Assembly: GCA_021030905.1 (NCBI GenBank)
Contig: JAGFMI010000004.1
Location: forward strand, 1-64,000
Source of the DNA: Pyrenula massariospora
Taxonomy: Eukaryota; Ascomycota; Eurotiomycetes; Pyrenulales; Pyrenulaceae
DNA length: 64,000 nt
Direction: 5' to 3'
Position numbers and translations under genes: made by a program. Below are positions 33,079-44,379 of this stretch, piece after piece. Below the pieces are notes generated by a model that saw nothing but the letters and a program-made list of their open reading frames with translations, was not told the origin of the DNA and searched no databases. Each line of letters begins with the position of its first letter. The first letter of the stretch is position 1.

Positions 33079-34328
33079 CTAAACATATGCTCCATAAGTT
33101 GCCGGTAGATTGACCCGATCAACGGAATCGGCCTGCTTTGCGGAGCTCGTCATGTGGGAAATTGGCCTGACACTTGCCGAGGGAGGATCGAAGGCAGTGG
33201 GAATTGCACGCTTAGCCGAAAGGGCATATCCATTATCTTGTGTGCACTTCCAGGATGTGATATCCTCTTTCCATGACTTCGAAATACTCGCAATGCCAGG
33301 GCTCCAGACATCTGTTGAAGAGATACTGAGACCCACGTACTTGCCGGCGAAGGTGCATCGAACCCCTGTAAAAACAAGCTTAGTTAGGCTGTTGCACTTG
33401 AATGTGAATCTGCTACAACAAAGCCTTACCTTGATCTAAACGAAAACTGCCGATTGTGGTTGATCCATCTCCCCGCGGGTTTAAGCCAGCCCAAGACGCA
33501 CCAAATTTTGCGGCCTCAGTCAAGCCGATGGATTGGCAAGGATCTTTAAATTCCCTACGGCCCTTCTGTCAGCATTGGTTGCAGGGAGATGGATGGAAGC
33601 ACGTTGCCGTGGGGGTCGTGTAGGAAAGATTGACTGACTCATTCTTGCAAATATGGAGAAGAGGCTCAGATCGCTTCAGGGGTATAGCCGAAATATAGCT
33701 GTCTCGGCGGAGTTCTGCAGAAACCGTGCAAGAGAGATATGCAGTGTCGTTCAGAAAGACTCCTTCGACTCCTATGAGGTGAGAATTTTCTGTACTGTTT
33801 GTCGTGAGGGTCCCAACATCCGTCACACCGTAACCTTTGATGCGCTGAGATCCGATTGTACTAGAGTAATTCCATTTACCGTCGAGGTCCTCTCCAACAA
33901 GGATGCAGCTGGTAGCTGAAACTTGTGTTACTTTCTTTGCCCGACAATGCCTCAAGCGAAAGGATGTCTTCGTAATGAGCAAACTCACTGTTGCCAGGAA
34001 AAATGGATCCCAGGGTCGTTGTGCCATCAGACCAAGGACTACCGGCTAGAGCCCATCGTATAAAGCTGCCGCTAACAGACTTGCAAGGAGGGCCGCGATG
34101 CCTGTGCCGAGATGTCAGTCTGCACTCTGTTCGCCCTAGTGAACGCAAGACAGATTTGCGGACAAAGCGTGCTGTTGATCGTAACCACTAAGACGTATAC
34201 AGGAAGAAAGTAGCTTACGGGTGCTTGCAAACTTCGGCGGATGGAGTTTCAGCAGACAATGCACCAGCGGCGAGTGAAAGACAAAGAGCAACCGTTGCCG
34301 TAAGAAACATCTTGAGCGGCTTCGCCAT
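33079..34328 (-). CDS. Secreted protein with two tandem related domains
   Basis: Exons (minus) are 34328-34219, 34101-33989, 33915-33603, 33554-33430 and 33365-33079, giving 315 aa with every junction in phase. The signal peptide is about residues 1-26 (FLTATVALCLSLAAGALSA). Two segments share a pattern. The first has PPCKSVSGSFIRWALAG..SDGTTTLGSIF then CILVGEDLDGKW. The second has DPCQSIGLTEAAKFGASWAG..GDGSTTIGSF then VRCTFAGKYVGL. Each has Cys, an aromatic/Trp, an Asp-Gly-(T/S)-T-T-(L/I)-G-S turn and a following Cys. N-glycosylation sequons occur in the middle part. I recognise no named family. The subtelomeric location and secretion suggest an extracellular or host-interaction protein. Confidence 0.78.
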
Positions 34329-34569
34329 TGATCGCCAATCTACGGAAATGGTTCGATTGAGGAGCTGGGCGGTGTTGATGGTATTTGCAGGGTGGAAGGT
34401 AAACGAGTGCTGAGCGAGAAGTAATAAAGGCTTCCTATAGAAATGCCAAGGCTTTGCGACCTTGAGGAGATGCACCGCAACGACTCAGTGACGGAACAAT
34501 GAGGGCACCTTCGATATTATTCTAGTTTGACGGCCCTTGAGTAACGTGACGCCTCTGGAGATCCTACTT

Positions 34570-36046
34570 TCAAGACTCCAGTCTGAAGCTCTGGAAATAC
34601 TTTCGCCTAAAAGGGTTCAGTTCGTCGGCGCTGATACCAGCCATCTTGACCGGCTCTTTGACCTCCCTGTCAACTAATCGTGTGGGTGGTAACTTTTCGT
34701 AGGTAAGGAGCCTGCGTGACCACTTGTTAAATGGCTGTACACAGCAACTGATCATAGCCAGTCCGGGATGAGAGGGTATGTGGAACGCTTCTCCCTCGTC
34801 CTCATTAGCAGTCGGCATCCAGAAGCTCAACCGGCCTCCTTCGACAAGCATCTCCCATGCAAATCGAAGAATATCTTCTAGCATGGCCAAGAAGCTATAT
34901 GGTTTTTTGGGTGCAATGTACCCTTCTAGCCTATTTGCTATTTAGCATGCGGGGACAGAGACTCATAAGGATCTGTTATGGGCACTTACGAATGTGCTGG
35001 TACGCCATCAATAAAGACGACTTCTTTTTTCCTACCGTCCCGAGTTCCGAGGACTTTGAGGCCCTCTCGAACTCCATATGGAGGGTCGCAGACAATAGCA
35101 TCTAGAAAACCTTTGTTGGAAATTCTGAGGGGTGAATTCGTTAGGTCTCCTGTAAAGCAGTCCAGAAGTTTGTCTTCGATGTTATAATTCCGCATATTCC
35201 GATCGATACCCTTCTCAACGCCCTTAGCTCCCTTACCTCTGAAGCTTCTTCCATCTATGTCGCTGCCAATTACATGAGCTCCGCACGCCGCTGCTGCTAT
35301 CAGGAAAGACCCAGTACCGACAAATGGATCATAGACCAGTTTTCCAGGAGAAGTCAGTGCCATGTTGGCAGTGACCAAGGCTAGCTCAGCATCCATACTT
35401 GTTGTGCTAATGTACGGTCGCTTCTTCAGGTCGTGCTCCTCGACCAATCCTCGCATGGAGCTCGCGATCCGTCGTCCAAAATACAACATCCGAGGCTCAG
35501 AGGCAGATGGTTTTGGCGAGTGGGACGAGTGGCAACCCCATTCCTCAAAGATCACATAATGCTCGTCAGGACTCCTCATATCGATTTTGCCCTCAAAACC
35601 GAGATAGCGGAAGCTGTTGATGATTTCGAGTTGCTGTGATGAGTCCCGTTTGCCTTGATAGGCATCTATAGAGAATTTGAAAGAAGCTTTCTGGTAAAGA
35701 TGCCACTGTGAAGATGACCCCACGAGCACCGAAGAATGTAGAGATGGATAAGTTCCGCCAGTCCCCCAGAGTTCATAAATAGCCCAGGAAAGCACAGAGC
35801 GGGAGATCAAAGCTGCCGCATCTTGTACACATGGCAAAGAGACAATGCAGAACGGTGACTAGGGTACATGAGCCAGGGAAAAAGTGAAAAATGAGAAGGG
35901 CCTTGAACGGCCTACAGGATAATTGCACATACGCTCTTGGAGTATGACTGTATCTGAATGGGAGTCCCAATCATGGCAGCCAAGGCATGCAATTCTTCGC
36001 GCCGAAAGTCCTCGTGTATTTGTGCAAGCCTTACGAGAAACTGCAT
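34570..36046 (-). CDS. TRM11: tRNA (guanine10-N2)-methyltransferase catalytic subunit
   Basis: Exons (minus) are 36046-35933, 35858-34990 and 34894-34570, giving 435 aa, close to the length of yeast Trm11. The first exon supplies the N-terminal MQFLVRLAQIHEDFRREELH. The THUMP-like region is followed by the SAM motif VYDPFVGTGSFLIAAA and SDIDGR, then the catalytic N-methyltransferase motif CDPPYGVREG. Exon 3 begins in the helix LEDILRFAWEMLVEGGRL and has the FWMPT segment. Trm11 with its partner Trm112 makes m2G10 in cytoplasmic tRNAs. Donors are GTATGT and GTAAGT. This is the first clear housekeeping gene counted from the telomere. Confidence 0.95.
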
Positions 36047-36790
36047 TTCGATGTCTTAAAGGGAGCTGCAGGTCGCCATGTGCAAAGGCTAGGAGATGGC
36101 TTTTTTGACAGTTTTTCGACCTCGAGTACGGCAGGCAGAAGAGCCGAGAAAGAGCCGAAAAGACCAAGACAGCGGTCAAGCGATCCATTTCGGGCGTCTT
36201 TGGATGGGGTCTCACACTCTAAAGCAGACACCTTGTTGATGAAGTGGGCTACGTATGAAACTAGATCTAGTCTCTGGCTCTTGAAGGTATTTTCAGTGGA
36301 CGTACTTTTCATTTGCCTAGATCTGCTTGCGACCCCCAAACAACACAACCTACGGTCTGATGAAGCGACGACACCTGGGTAGCCTGCAAGACAGATGGGA
36401 ATGGTGAAAATGAAGTCATCTTTAGCTTCTAATCGTCTTGTCAATTCTTGAAGAGAACCCTATGTTCAGACTGTTGTCCTCAAGGAGCCAGTAAGTGGGC
36501 CAGAGAACGAGCACTGGCTACCTGTCCACGATCATCATGTTCGCTGTTTTGTTTCGTTCATAAATGCTAAAGACCAAAATCCCAGATACTCTCACATTAT
36601 CAAAATCAGGTATAGGAATGCTTCTCGGTATTTCTTGCTTCACAGGTTCCTAAAAGCAACTTTAGTTAGGCAAGCGCCATCGTAGTCCCGGGTTCAGTTT
36701 TATTTGAGACCTGCAATATTCTATGACACTCGCGTGGGAACTTTTCCAGACATCTCCCCATCGACCTCAACTTTAGCATGCAAGCTCCGA
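36047..36790. other. Divergent intergenic upstream of Trm11
   Basis: The 744 bp between the Trm11 start and a plus-strand ORF. ORFs overlapping its left part are antisense shadows of Trm11 exon 1. No other feature is seen. Confidence 0.5.
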
Positions 36791-37300
36791 ATGGCTTCTT
36801 CATTGCTTGGACTCTCCTCAGACCAAGCAGCTATGCAACGAATTCTCAGTCTCATCAATGCTTACGCGACCATCATCAATCTCAGTACGCCTCAAGATCA
36901 TGAGATGTTCCAGACATACAAGCTACACCCGCACGACAACCGTCTCATGGTCTTCTGGTGCGTTCCTGACGCTCGTCCGCCCCGACTCTTGAGTGGAGAC
37001 TCGAAATGGTTCATTGATGCCGAGCTAAGCGTAGTCTCGGACACCCTGGAGCGCTTGATGTCAATCAATCAAATTCTTTTCCAATTATCGACATGCGCAC
37101 ACTCCTACAAAGGCATTCCACGAGCAATTGTGGTTGATGGGGATGTGAGGGTCAAGAGACTAAAGGAGCAACTCCACTATGGAGGGATCAAGCCGTCCTT
37201 AGTGAACATCCGTGTGAGACGGCACGATGATCAGGAAAAGATTGATGCGTGTTGGCAACAGTACTTGGCTTCGGAGCCGGTAGACTTGACTTCAGAGTAA
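36791..37300 (+). CDS. Hypothetical protein
   Basis: A 169-aa ORF from the ATG at 36791. The composition looks protein-like (balanced, helical, few low-complexity runs), with stretches such as WFIDAELSVVSDTLERL and IPRAIVVDGDVRVKRLKEQL. No signal peptide, membrane segment or known motif is seen. The C-terminus is followed by a repeated gtagacttgacttcagagtaa-like motif. It is convergent with the GPI-type gene. Confidence 0.5.
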   Translation: MASSLLGLSSDQAAMQRILSLINAYATIINLSTPQDHEMFQTYKLHPHDNRLMVFWCVPDARPPRLLSGDSKWFIDAELSVVSDTLERLMSINQILFQLSTCAHSYKGIPRAIVVDGDVRVKRLKEQLHYGGIKPSLVNIRVRRHDDQEKIDACWQQYLASEPVDLTSE

Positions 37301-37649
37301 GAAGACTTCACTTCGGAGTAAGAACACGCGACTTTGGAACTTGATGGAGGGTGGTAGGAGGATTCTGATTGGTATCGACGTGGACAAGCCTCGGAGCTAG
37401 TCACTTTCTTCTTTGCACATCGAGAGTTCGAACGAACTTTTCCATTACGGCTTCTTAGCCGGAGTATCAGCCTGGAGGGTATTAAAAAGGATCTGATACG
37501 AGTGCGCAATGTTCATACATATGATGTACAGCCAAATCGCATTCTCCAGTCCCATCATTATCATTCCTATTACAAAGCTGCAGATTTCCAGTCTCCTCTT
37601 AATAAAATTAACTCATCATCACCAAAGATCTCGGAGGAGCCTTTAAGCA

Positions 37650-39287
37650 CTATAATGCAGAAAAGAAGATGTAACTGATTACCACACTCCCTGTCAGAAG
37701 ACAAGTTTTGTCGATGGAGCACTTAATTGAACCACTCGTGACATATGCCTGTCCGATGAAGGTGGCATTTGTCCCGTAGGTCATTGATCCCGTTCCACCT
37801 CCATTGCTTAGTGTCGTTGATCCTGTGGAACCGGGGATCGACCCAGTCGGATGCAGAAAGGTTGTGCTGCTGCCGATGACAATGAAACTGTTTTCTGGTG
37901 CAAGGCTCACGCGCGTTCCAGAAATCGTTTCCGCTGATCCACCAGCTGTAAGAGTTTCTCCATCAAAAACGATTGCAGAATTCTGTAGTATCGTAACAAG
38001 GGTAGAAGATGGTCCAAAGATAGTCGCAGATAAAGTTGTCTCTTTATCGATGAATATAGAGGGAGGAAAGGGAATTATAGAGGTCCCCAATGGGCCGCTG
38101 ACAGTGAGAGCAGGTTTTGAATCGGTCGAGGACATTGCGCCCATGAATAGAACCGTGCCGCCACTTAGTGTCAACGGTGCAGATCCAGGTGTGATCACTG
38201 TTCCCGCCACAGAAACCGAGGTTGCGCCAGGTATAACCGTAATTGTTGAGCCCTCGACTGCGAAAGTCATTGGACTGATGTCCGGCGTACTGATTGGTAT
38301 TGTAGACAATGTGCCTGGGTTGGTCATTGGACTTGCAATCACATTGCCAGCACTGGCTTCTAGTGATAGAACTATGTTAGAAATGGTGATTGGATTGCCA
38401 CCGGGAGCCAAAGAAGACCCTTCAATCACAAAGGCAGACGCGGAGTTAGCTGTATACGTGGTTCCGGCAAATTGAAAGGTGGCAGACGGAGGAGGTACTG
38501 GAGTGACTTGAGGAACAGCAGGAATTACTAGCGGCGCAGTGTTACCGTTTTCGCGATTGGAGCTAGCGCCTTCTGAGCCTGCTATGGCTGTTGGATCACC
38601 TTTTCCATTCCCACCGGGCGCATTTGGAGCGACGCCAGCACCCGGGGTGATTTTACCATTAGGCTGTCCTGCTTGCCCGTTCGCAGGAGTAACGGTAGCG
38701 GTTTTCGTACTAGTAAGAGCCGCAACCGTTATCAGAGTGAAAGGCATTGTCTGCAACGGTGAGTAGAAGAGAGTGATACAGCCATCAATTCCAATTAAGG
38801 TTGAAGCCGCTGGAGGAAGTGACGGATCAATCGTTAAGATCATCTTCGAGGTTGTTGAGAGAGCAGAAAGGTCAAGAGAATCGGCATCGTGCTTCGGTGG
38901 ACTGTTACTCGCAGTCACAGTCTCTGTCAGTATAATCGTGCTATTTGCGGTTGTTCGCGTTTCAGTGGAGAACGGAAGTACGGCTGTGACGATACACTGG
39001 GACGATGGCGGTAGCAATGTTGCTGTCGTTGTGGAACATGGCAGAGGCAAACTTCCCACGCCTGGCGATGCATACAATCTCGCGCTCTGCGCCGGACCGG
39101 CGGGTACATAAGTCACCGTCAAAGTGCCCGATGTACATTCTGGCTTCGTCGCATTCGTGTATTGTCTTGCTATGAGACCAGATCTTGGAATTCTTCCACA
39201 AGATCCATCAAGCTCACCAACGATCGCGTCAACAAATGGTGCAAAGTATCCAATCAAAGGCAGCAGCAGTGAAGTTTGAAGAAACAT
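37650..39287 (-). CDS. Secreted GPI-anchor-type wall protein
   Basis: A single-exon 545-aa protein. The signal peptide is residues 1-21 (SLLLPLIGYFAPFVDA). The body is rich in Ser, Thr, Gly, Pro and Val, with a low-complexity linker (about 200-270). Beta-repeat-like units follow in which G-(T/S)-x-I-x-P-G-x-(A/T) turns alternate with hydrophobic strands, for example STITVIPGATSVSVAGTVI and ETLTAGGSAETISGT. The C-terminus ends in a hydrophobic tail (LLTGSVVISYIFFSAL) preceded by small residues, as for GPI attachment. Many fungal cell-surface proteins have this layout; function is otherwise unknown. Confidence 0.82.
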   Translation of the reverse strand: MFLQTSLLLPLIGYFAPFVDAIVGELDGSCGRIPRSGLIARQYTNATKPECTSGTLTVTYVPAGPAQSARLYASPGVGSLPLPCSTTTATLLPPSSQCIVTAVLPFSTETRTTANSTIILTETVTASNSPPKHDADSLDLSALSTTSKMILTIDPSLPPAASTLIGIDGCITLFYSPLQTMPFTLITVAALTSTKTATVTPANGQAGQPNGKITPGAGVAPNAPGGNGKGDPTAIAGSEGASSNRENGNTAPLVIPAVPQVTPVPPPSATFQFAGTTYTANSASAFVIEGSSLAPGGNPITISNIVLSLEASAGNVIASPMTNPGTLSTIPISTPDISPMTFAVEGSTITVIPGATSVSVAGTVITPGSAPLTLSGGTVLFMGAMSSTDSKPALTVSGPLGTSIIPFPPSIFIDKETTLSATIFGPSSTLVTILQNSAIVFDGETLTAGGSAETISGTRVSLAPENSFIVIGSSTTFLHPTGSIPGSTGSTTLSNGGGTGSMTYGTNATFIGQAYVTSGSIKCSIDKTCLLTGSVVISYIFFSAL

Positions 39288-40537
39288 AGCGACAACGCGT
39301 TAAGTCCCTCTTCCCCAAAGCCCGATTTCCTTCATCCACAATGCATCTCTTTCAGATCTTGTATAGTACTTCAGAGCGCTCAAAACTGAGAACACTATAG
39401 CTCTGAGCTGGCCATGGCCCGGTTCGACCCGTCTTGTGTACCTAAATTCGCAAGCACAAGAATCGGATCTTTTGAACAGCCGACATTCCCACGAACCGAT
39501 AGGCGAGAGCGTCCCCGCGATGAATGCTAATTTTCCCATTGGGGGCTATACGTAAGCTCGAGATGAAGATTCGAATGTTTCAAACTCACCATGAAGTTTA
39601 GTGCGAAATTGATCCGCACAACCTTACTATGTAAGCATGAAATGCGGTCAATTCTAAGGGGGAAAAGCTTGAGTACTTGAAGCCATTCCTGAATGGCGGC
39701 CGACGCCGCCGTTCAAGGCTTGAATTCATGTTCCAGTCTTGATGAGGAAAGGGCAGGTGTCTCACAAGGAGAAGAGAATGACAAAGAAAGATTGTAAGAT
39801 GGGGGCGAAAGTCGACGGAGAATGCGAAATGAGATAGTTTATTCGATCCTGTTGGGCCCAAGTTCCACCTGGAAAAGATCAGAATTTGACGACAATGAAG
39901 CTCATCAGCCTGAGATCACCGGTCTGGTGTGGAATCCTTTCTCATCGTGAATTTCGCACGGTATGGCCAGGATGAGATTCCATGAAGTTGAGCGGAGCTG
40001 GTGGAGCAAAAAGTATCGGCGGTAGCTTGGCAGCGCTTTTTATGTCTCGACGCCAATGACCTAACCTACTTCCCGCCAACCTCGTCCATTGTGATATAGT
40101 CGAGCCTCTTCTGCACACCTCCTCAATTACTACATACTCCGCTTCTTCTGGTACGGGGATTCTTCTCCAACTCCTCTACCTTACCGGTATCGGGGACGCG
40201 AGCTTCGTTTCCATGGTCCACCTCTTCTCATCCAGATCCAGATACAGCCCCTAGTTTCCCGCTGAGAATAACCCATGGTAGCTAAGCTTTGCTGGCCCCA
40301 AGCTTATGCTATCATCGTCACAATGGTGGACACCATCTTAAACGGTCATGTCAATCCGTGGCAACCGAAACATAGATCATGGGGCCTTTGATGACTTTTA
40401 TTTTCTAGCTTAGTGAACTTCCTTTGGGAGCTACCCCTCTCATGGACACTGAAGCTGTATTGTTTGGAGCCTGGGTCGTGATTTTTCTAAATCTCCTCAA
40501 TGTTTCGTTTGTCTCTGTTACTTGCCAATGGACAAGG
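39288..40537. other. Divergent intergenic, no gene seen
   Basis: The 1.25 kb between two head-to-head surface-protein genes. ORFs 39300-39539 and 39598-39861 (minus) lack features. Confidence 0.5.
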
Positions 40538-42332
40538 ATGAAGTTGCAATGGTCCTTCCTTTGGGTGTACCTATGGATCGATCCGCTTGTTCATAGTTCA
40601 GAGCCGCCAAGGCCACTCACATTCCCTCCGAGCCAGTACTGGTAGATTGCGAAGTTCTGATACGGGAAACTTCATTAACGATACTCTAGGGATGGCCATG
40701 ACGGGTCATGGTCAAGCTTTGCCTTGCAAATTGGCATCCCTCCACACCAGCAAAATGTTAGGCTTCTTCCATCAACATCAAGTAACAACATATCACCGGT
40801 TTTAGCGGAAGGCTGCACAGCTTCCGATCCGACAAACTGCGCTGATTCGCGAGGGAGTCTCTTCAACATATCAGGGTCCCCTTCATGGCAAGATGAAGGG
40901 CTGTTTGAGTTGCCTCTCAATGCCCTGCACGGACTGCCATATTCTGGCAACGCGGACTTTGGCTTTGATAATATCACCGTAAGAATGTCCCCGCCTACGT
41001 ACAACATCCGACCAACAATTTCAATAGTTCGACTGGCAGGGGAATGGCGGAGCCTCCCTTCAGCATCAGGTCATCGCTGGTTTCGCGACGAAGGACTTTT
41101 ATCTCGGCTATCTTGGGCTTTCTGCGGTCCCTGTGAACATTACGACTTTTGCGGATAGATATCCGAGCGTGTTAGGCTCTCTCCGCAAGTTCGACTTGAT
41201 ACCGAGCTCTACGTGGGGATACGGCGTCGGTGCATCTTATCGTGCATATCCACAAAATGGGCTAGCGAGCTTAACACTGGGCGGTTACGATTCCAGTCGC
41301 TTTGACGCAACCAAAAACGTGACGTCCTCAGGACAGGATACTTATAGACCCATGATCTTGAGTATCAACAGTATTACGTACCAATTAAACACCAGCTCCT
41401 CTACTTTGCTCAACACGCCGATCACTGCTGGCGTGGATTCAACCGTCACCCAGATCTGGCTACCTGAATCAGCATGCCAGATGTTCGAGAAAGCCTTCAA
41501 CATCACCTGGAACTCTACCTCGAATATATACACAATAAACGATGAGTCGCGGTCAGCAAACCAGGCGCTCAACCCCAGCGTGAAATTCACGCTCAGCAGT
41601 GGCTCCTCTTCAGACGCGCAAGAAATAAACGTTACCCTCCCTTACGCCGCCTTCGACCTCAAACTCACTACCCCAAATCAGTGGGATTACGAAAGCAATT
41701 ACTTCCCCCTTCGCCGCGCACAAAACGACACTCAGTATACACTTGGCCGTACCTTTCTCCAAGAAGCCTACTTAATCTCTGATTACGATCGCGCTCAATT
41801 TTCCATCTTTCCCGCCGTCTGGCCAGACAGGAGCGTCAAGCCAAACATCGTCCCCATATTTCCACCTTTCACATCGTCAGATGTAAATACTTCGTCGTCC
41901 GAAGACGACCGCCATATCGATTTCTCCACCCCAGCCATAATCGGTACGATCGTCGGTAGTGCTTCCGTCCTCTTGATCGCTGCTTTCACCGTTGTCAAGC
42001 GTCGCGCCAGAGGCCGTCTACGTCAACAGGCATCCTCAAACAACCAGTCGGGCGAAGAGGATGTGCGGTGCCCAACGCCAGATCTTGAAGCGGTCACAGA
42101 TGAAATGAAGAAATCGCCGTCCGTGAAGGACACTGCGGCAAAAGGGCCCCCGGCACGATCAGATACCTTGGACACAATGATGAGTGCGGAGACCTTGGTA
42201 GAAAAAGACGGGGACGCGGCACCGATAGAATTAGGGGGAAAGGAGAAGGTGATTGTGGAGGTGGCTGGAGATGAATTTTTGGTTGAGATGGGAGAGAGAC
42301 CAACCAGTATTTACGAGCTAGAAGGAGGATAA
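40538..42332 (+). CDS. Membrane-anchored pepsin-like (A1) protein, non-canonical active site
   Basis: Exons are 40538-40641, 40690-40978 and 41040-42332, giving 561 aa. An N-terminal signal segment precedes FPPSQYW-DGHDGSW, the usual start of this family. The pepsin fold is evident from LQIGIPPHQQNVR, then LGYLGLSAVPV, SLTLGGYDSSRF, FDLKL and GRTFLQEAYLISDYDR. At the first active site, where DTGS is expected, the sequence is LPSTSSNN, so the first catalytic Asp is missing. The second site reads VDST. A membrane segment (AIIGTIVGSASVLLIAAFTVV) is followed by basic KRRARGR and an acidic cytoplasmic tail of about 100 residues. It probably acts as a non-proteolytic surface protein or sensor; that is inference. 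Confidence 0.88.
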
Positions 42333-42644
42333 GCTGAGGGCTGCATCAGTGAATTCAATAATGTTTCTTAGATACAATAAATCAACATTGCGAAATCGTC
42401 TACGTTGTTTTCTAATCATTGAATTTACGGATCTCCAAGTCAAACCCGGGTCAGCTATCGGGAGGATCAAGTCGTACCCTAAGCATCTTTAATGTTGAAT
42501 ACCATCATCCTTAACCTCCAACAAGGATTGCAGTGTGCTGACGAACCATGTAGGTATGGAGTCCTCGAATAAGTCGTCATACAGCACAAAGCGGCCTAGA
42601 ACCTCAAGACACAACTCCGTGTATCGAGAAACGACTGTCTACCT
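42333..42644. other. Short convergent intergenic
   Basis: The 3' flanks of the pepsin-like gene (aataaa-like signal near 42376) and the HIT gene. No gene is seen. Confidence 0.5.
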
Positions 42645-43280
42645 TCAAAGCTTTCCCCTGATTCTCGTCATCTCCCTCGCTATCTCTGCCTCCAAATCCA
42701 ACCCCTCCCTTCTTTTTACATCCCCCACCTCCTCCGCAAGCACCTCCCTGAACCTCTTCGCCAAAGAGATCGTCTCATCATCATCCAGCTCCTCCCTCCA
42801 CTGCCTTCCAAACAAAATGGGAAATGCCTGGCGATTTGTCTTTGGCACCTGTGCTCCCGGCGTCCGCGGTACAATGTGGAAATGCACATGGTCAACCACC
42901 TGCGCTGCCGCACGGCCATTGTTCTGTACAAGGTTCCAATCTCCCAGGTTCGCACTCGGCTCGATGCCGTAGACGGCTCGCATTACAGTCCGAGACATTA
43001 CCGGCAACCACTTGCCCAGTTCCGCGGCTTCGGCCACGGACAGATCACTCATCTTCGGCCGGTGTTGCCGGGGACAGAGCAGAATGTGGCCGCGATTTAT
43101 AGGCTGGATGTCGAAGAAAGCCATTACATGGGGAGTGGATAGGATAACGTGGGCGGCGGGCGTGAGGCGGAAAGGGTCGGGTTTTTCTCTTGCGAACTGG
43201 GACGGGAGGACAGGCGGGAAGGTTGCGGCGATTGGGCAGAAGGCGCAGGATTCTGCAAACAGGAGCTTATCGGAGCTCAT
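42645..43280 (-). CDS. HIT-family nucleotide hydrolase
   Basis: A single-exon 211-aa protein from the first ATG. It has the HIT superfamily core: an N-terminal CAFCPIAATF zinc-ribbon-like start, HVMAFFDIQPINRGHILLCPRQHRP, NLVQNNGRAAAQ and the histidine triad HVHFHIVPR, whose middle His is the nucleophile. HIT proteins (Hint/Fhit groups) hydrolyse nucleoside phosphoramidates, dinucleoside polyphosphates or AMP-lysine. The C-terminal 60 residues are charged and helical. The adjacent plus-strand gene is divergent (386 bp). Confidence 0.9.
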   Translation of the reverse strand: MSSDKLLFAESCAFCPIAATFPPVLPSQFAREKPDPFRLTPAAHVILSTPHVMAFFDIQPINRGHILLCPRQHRPKMSDLSVAEAAELGKWLPVMSRTVMRAVYGIEPSANLGDWNLVQNNGRAAAQVVDHVHFHIVPRTPGAQVPKTNRQAFPILFGRQWREELDDDETISLAKRFREVLAEEVGDVKRREGLDLEAEIAREMTRIRGKL

Positions 43281-43665
43281 GTTCTGTATAGTCTTCAACG
43301 AGTCTTGTGTTTGTACGAGTTTTGGTCAAATGATCTGTGGGGATTTCGCCGCAGAGGTGTACCGAGACGTGATAGCGATCCGACGTACTTCAATAGCTAC
43401 GTAGATCGGCTGCTGCTCTCAGGGTGGTCGAGGACTGTGCTTCACGTTCATCTTGTCTCCGGGACGTTGGGAGCGTGAGGCGTGGATTGTTGTTGGATTG
43501 TTGTTGGATTGTCGAAGCTGTTGCCGAGGATTTTGTGAGACCCACACGGGACATTCGAGCTACGTCATTCCAAGTTGCCCTTGTTTCCAATTTTGCTCGA
43601 TTGTGCCATTTCTAACTGACAGACAGCTGGAAAGTGTCGGTCGTGTCGTGTCGCCAGGACCCTCC

Positions 43666-44379
43666 ATGGAGAAACTGCACAACCTTGTCGCCTCGGTCAC
43701 CGGCGGCGAGAAGATCGGGACTATCGATCTGTCCCAGCCCAGCCTCTACATCTCGCTAGCCGCAATTCTGTTCAACCCGCTCTTTTGGAACATCGCTGCA
43801 AGGCAAGAGTATCGGACTCACTTCATCACCAAGATTTTCGGCTCCCCATACTACGGCTGCTATGCTCTCGCTGTAGCGATCTTCGGTCTAGGTCTGCTGC
43901 GCGACCATCTCTACAACCAAGCTCTCGGCGACCAACCGTTGTATCCACCGATCCATCAACCCTACATTGCGTACGGCTTTATTGCGAGCGGTAATATCCT
44001 GGTCTTGTCGAGCTTCTGGGCACTTGGTGTGACGGGGACATTTCTCGGAGACTACTTCGGCATTCTCATGGATGAGATGGTGGAAGGGTTTCCTTTCAAC
44101 ATGACGAGCTCCCCTATGTATGTGGGAAGCACACTCAGCTTCCTTGGTGTTGCGCTGCTTCGAGGAAGACTGGCCGGTCTGCTTCTGACCGCTTGCGTAT
44201 TTGTGGTGTACCAAGTCGCTCTACGATATGAAGAGTAAGCTCGGCCACCGGTGTACTTCGGTGGTCACAGCCGCTAACAACATCTCAGTCCTTTTACCGC
44301 CGGTATCTATGCCAAGAAAGCGCAGACAGCCACCAAACGAGAGACACGATCGATGACCAAGGAGCGGAAGAAGGCATGA
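43666..44379 (+). CDS. Phospholipid methyltransferase (PEMT/Opi3 type)
   Basis: Exons are 43666-44234 and 44289-44379, giving 219 aa. This integral ER membrane enzyme of phosphatidylcholine synthesis methylates phosphatidyl-monomethyl- and dimethyl-ethanolamine. Four hydrophobic segments are visible. Family-typical sequences are LSQPSLYISLAAILFNPLFWNIAARQEY near the N-terminus, then LGVTGTFLGDYFGIL, the SAM-contact region NMTSSPMYVGSTLSFLG, and a C-terminal YEDPFTAGIYAKK restored by the intron join. The tail is very basic (KRETRSMTKERKKA). Length matches yeast Opi3 (about 206). Confidence 0.93.

Noticed and set aside
36031-36444. 137-aa minus ORF upstream of Trm11
   Set aside because: Overlaps Trm11 exon 1 in another frame and has no features.
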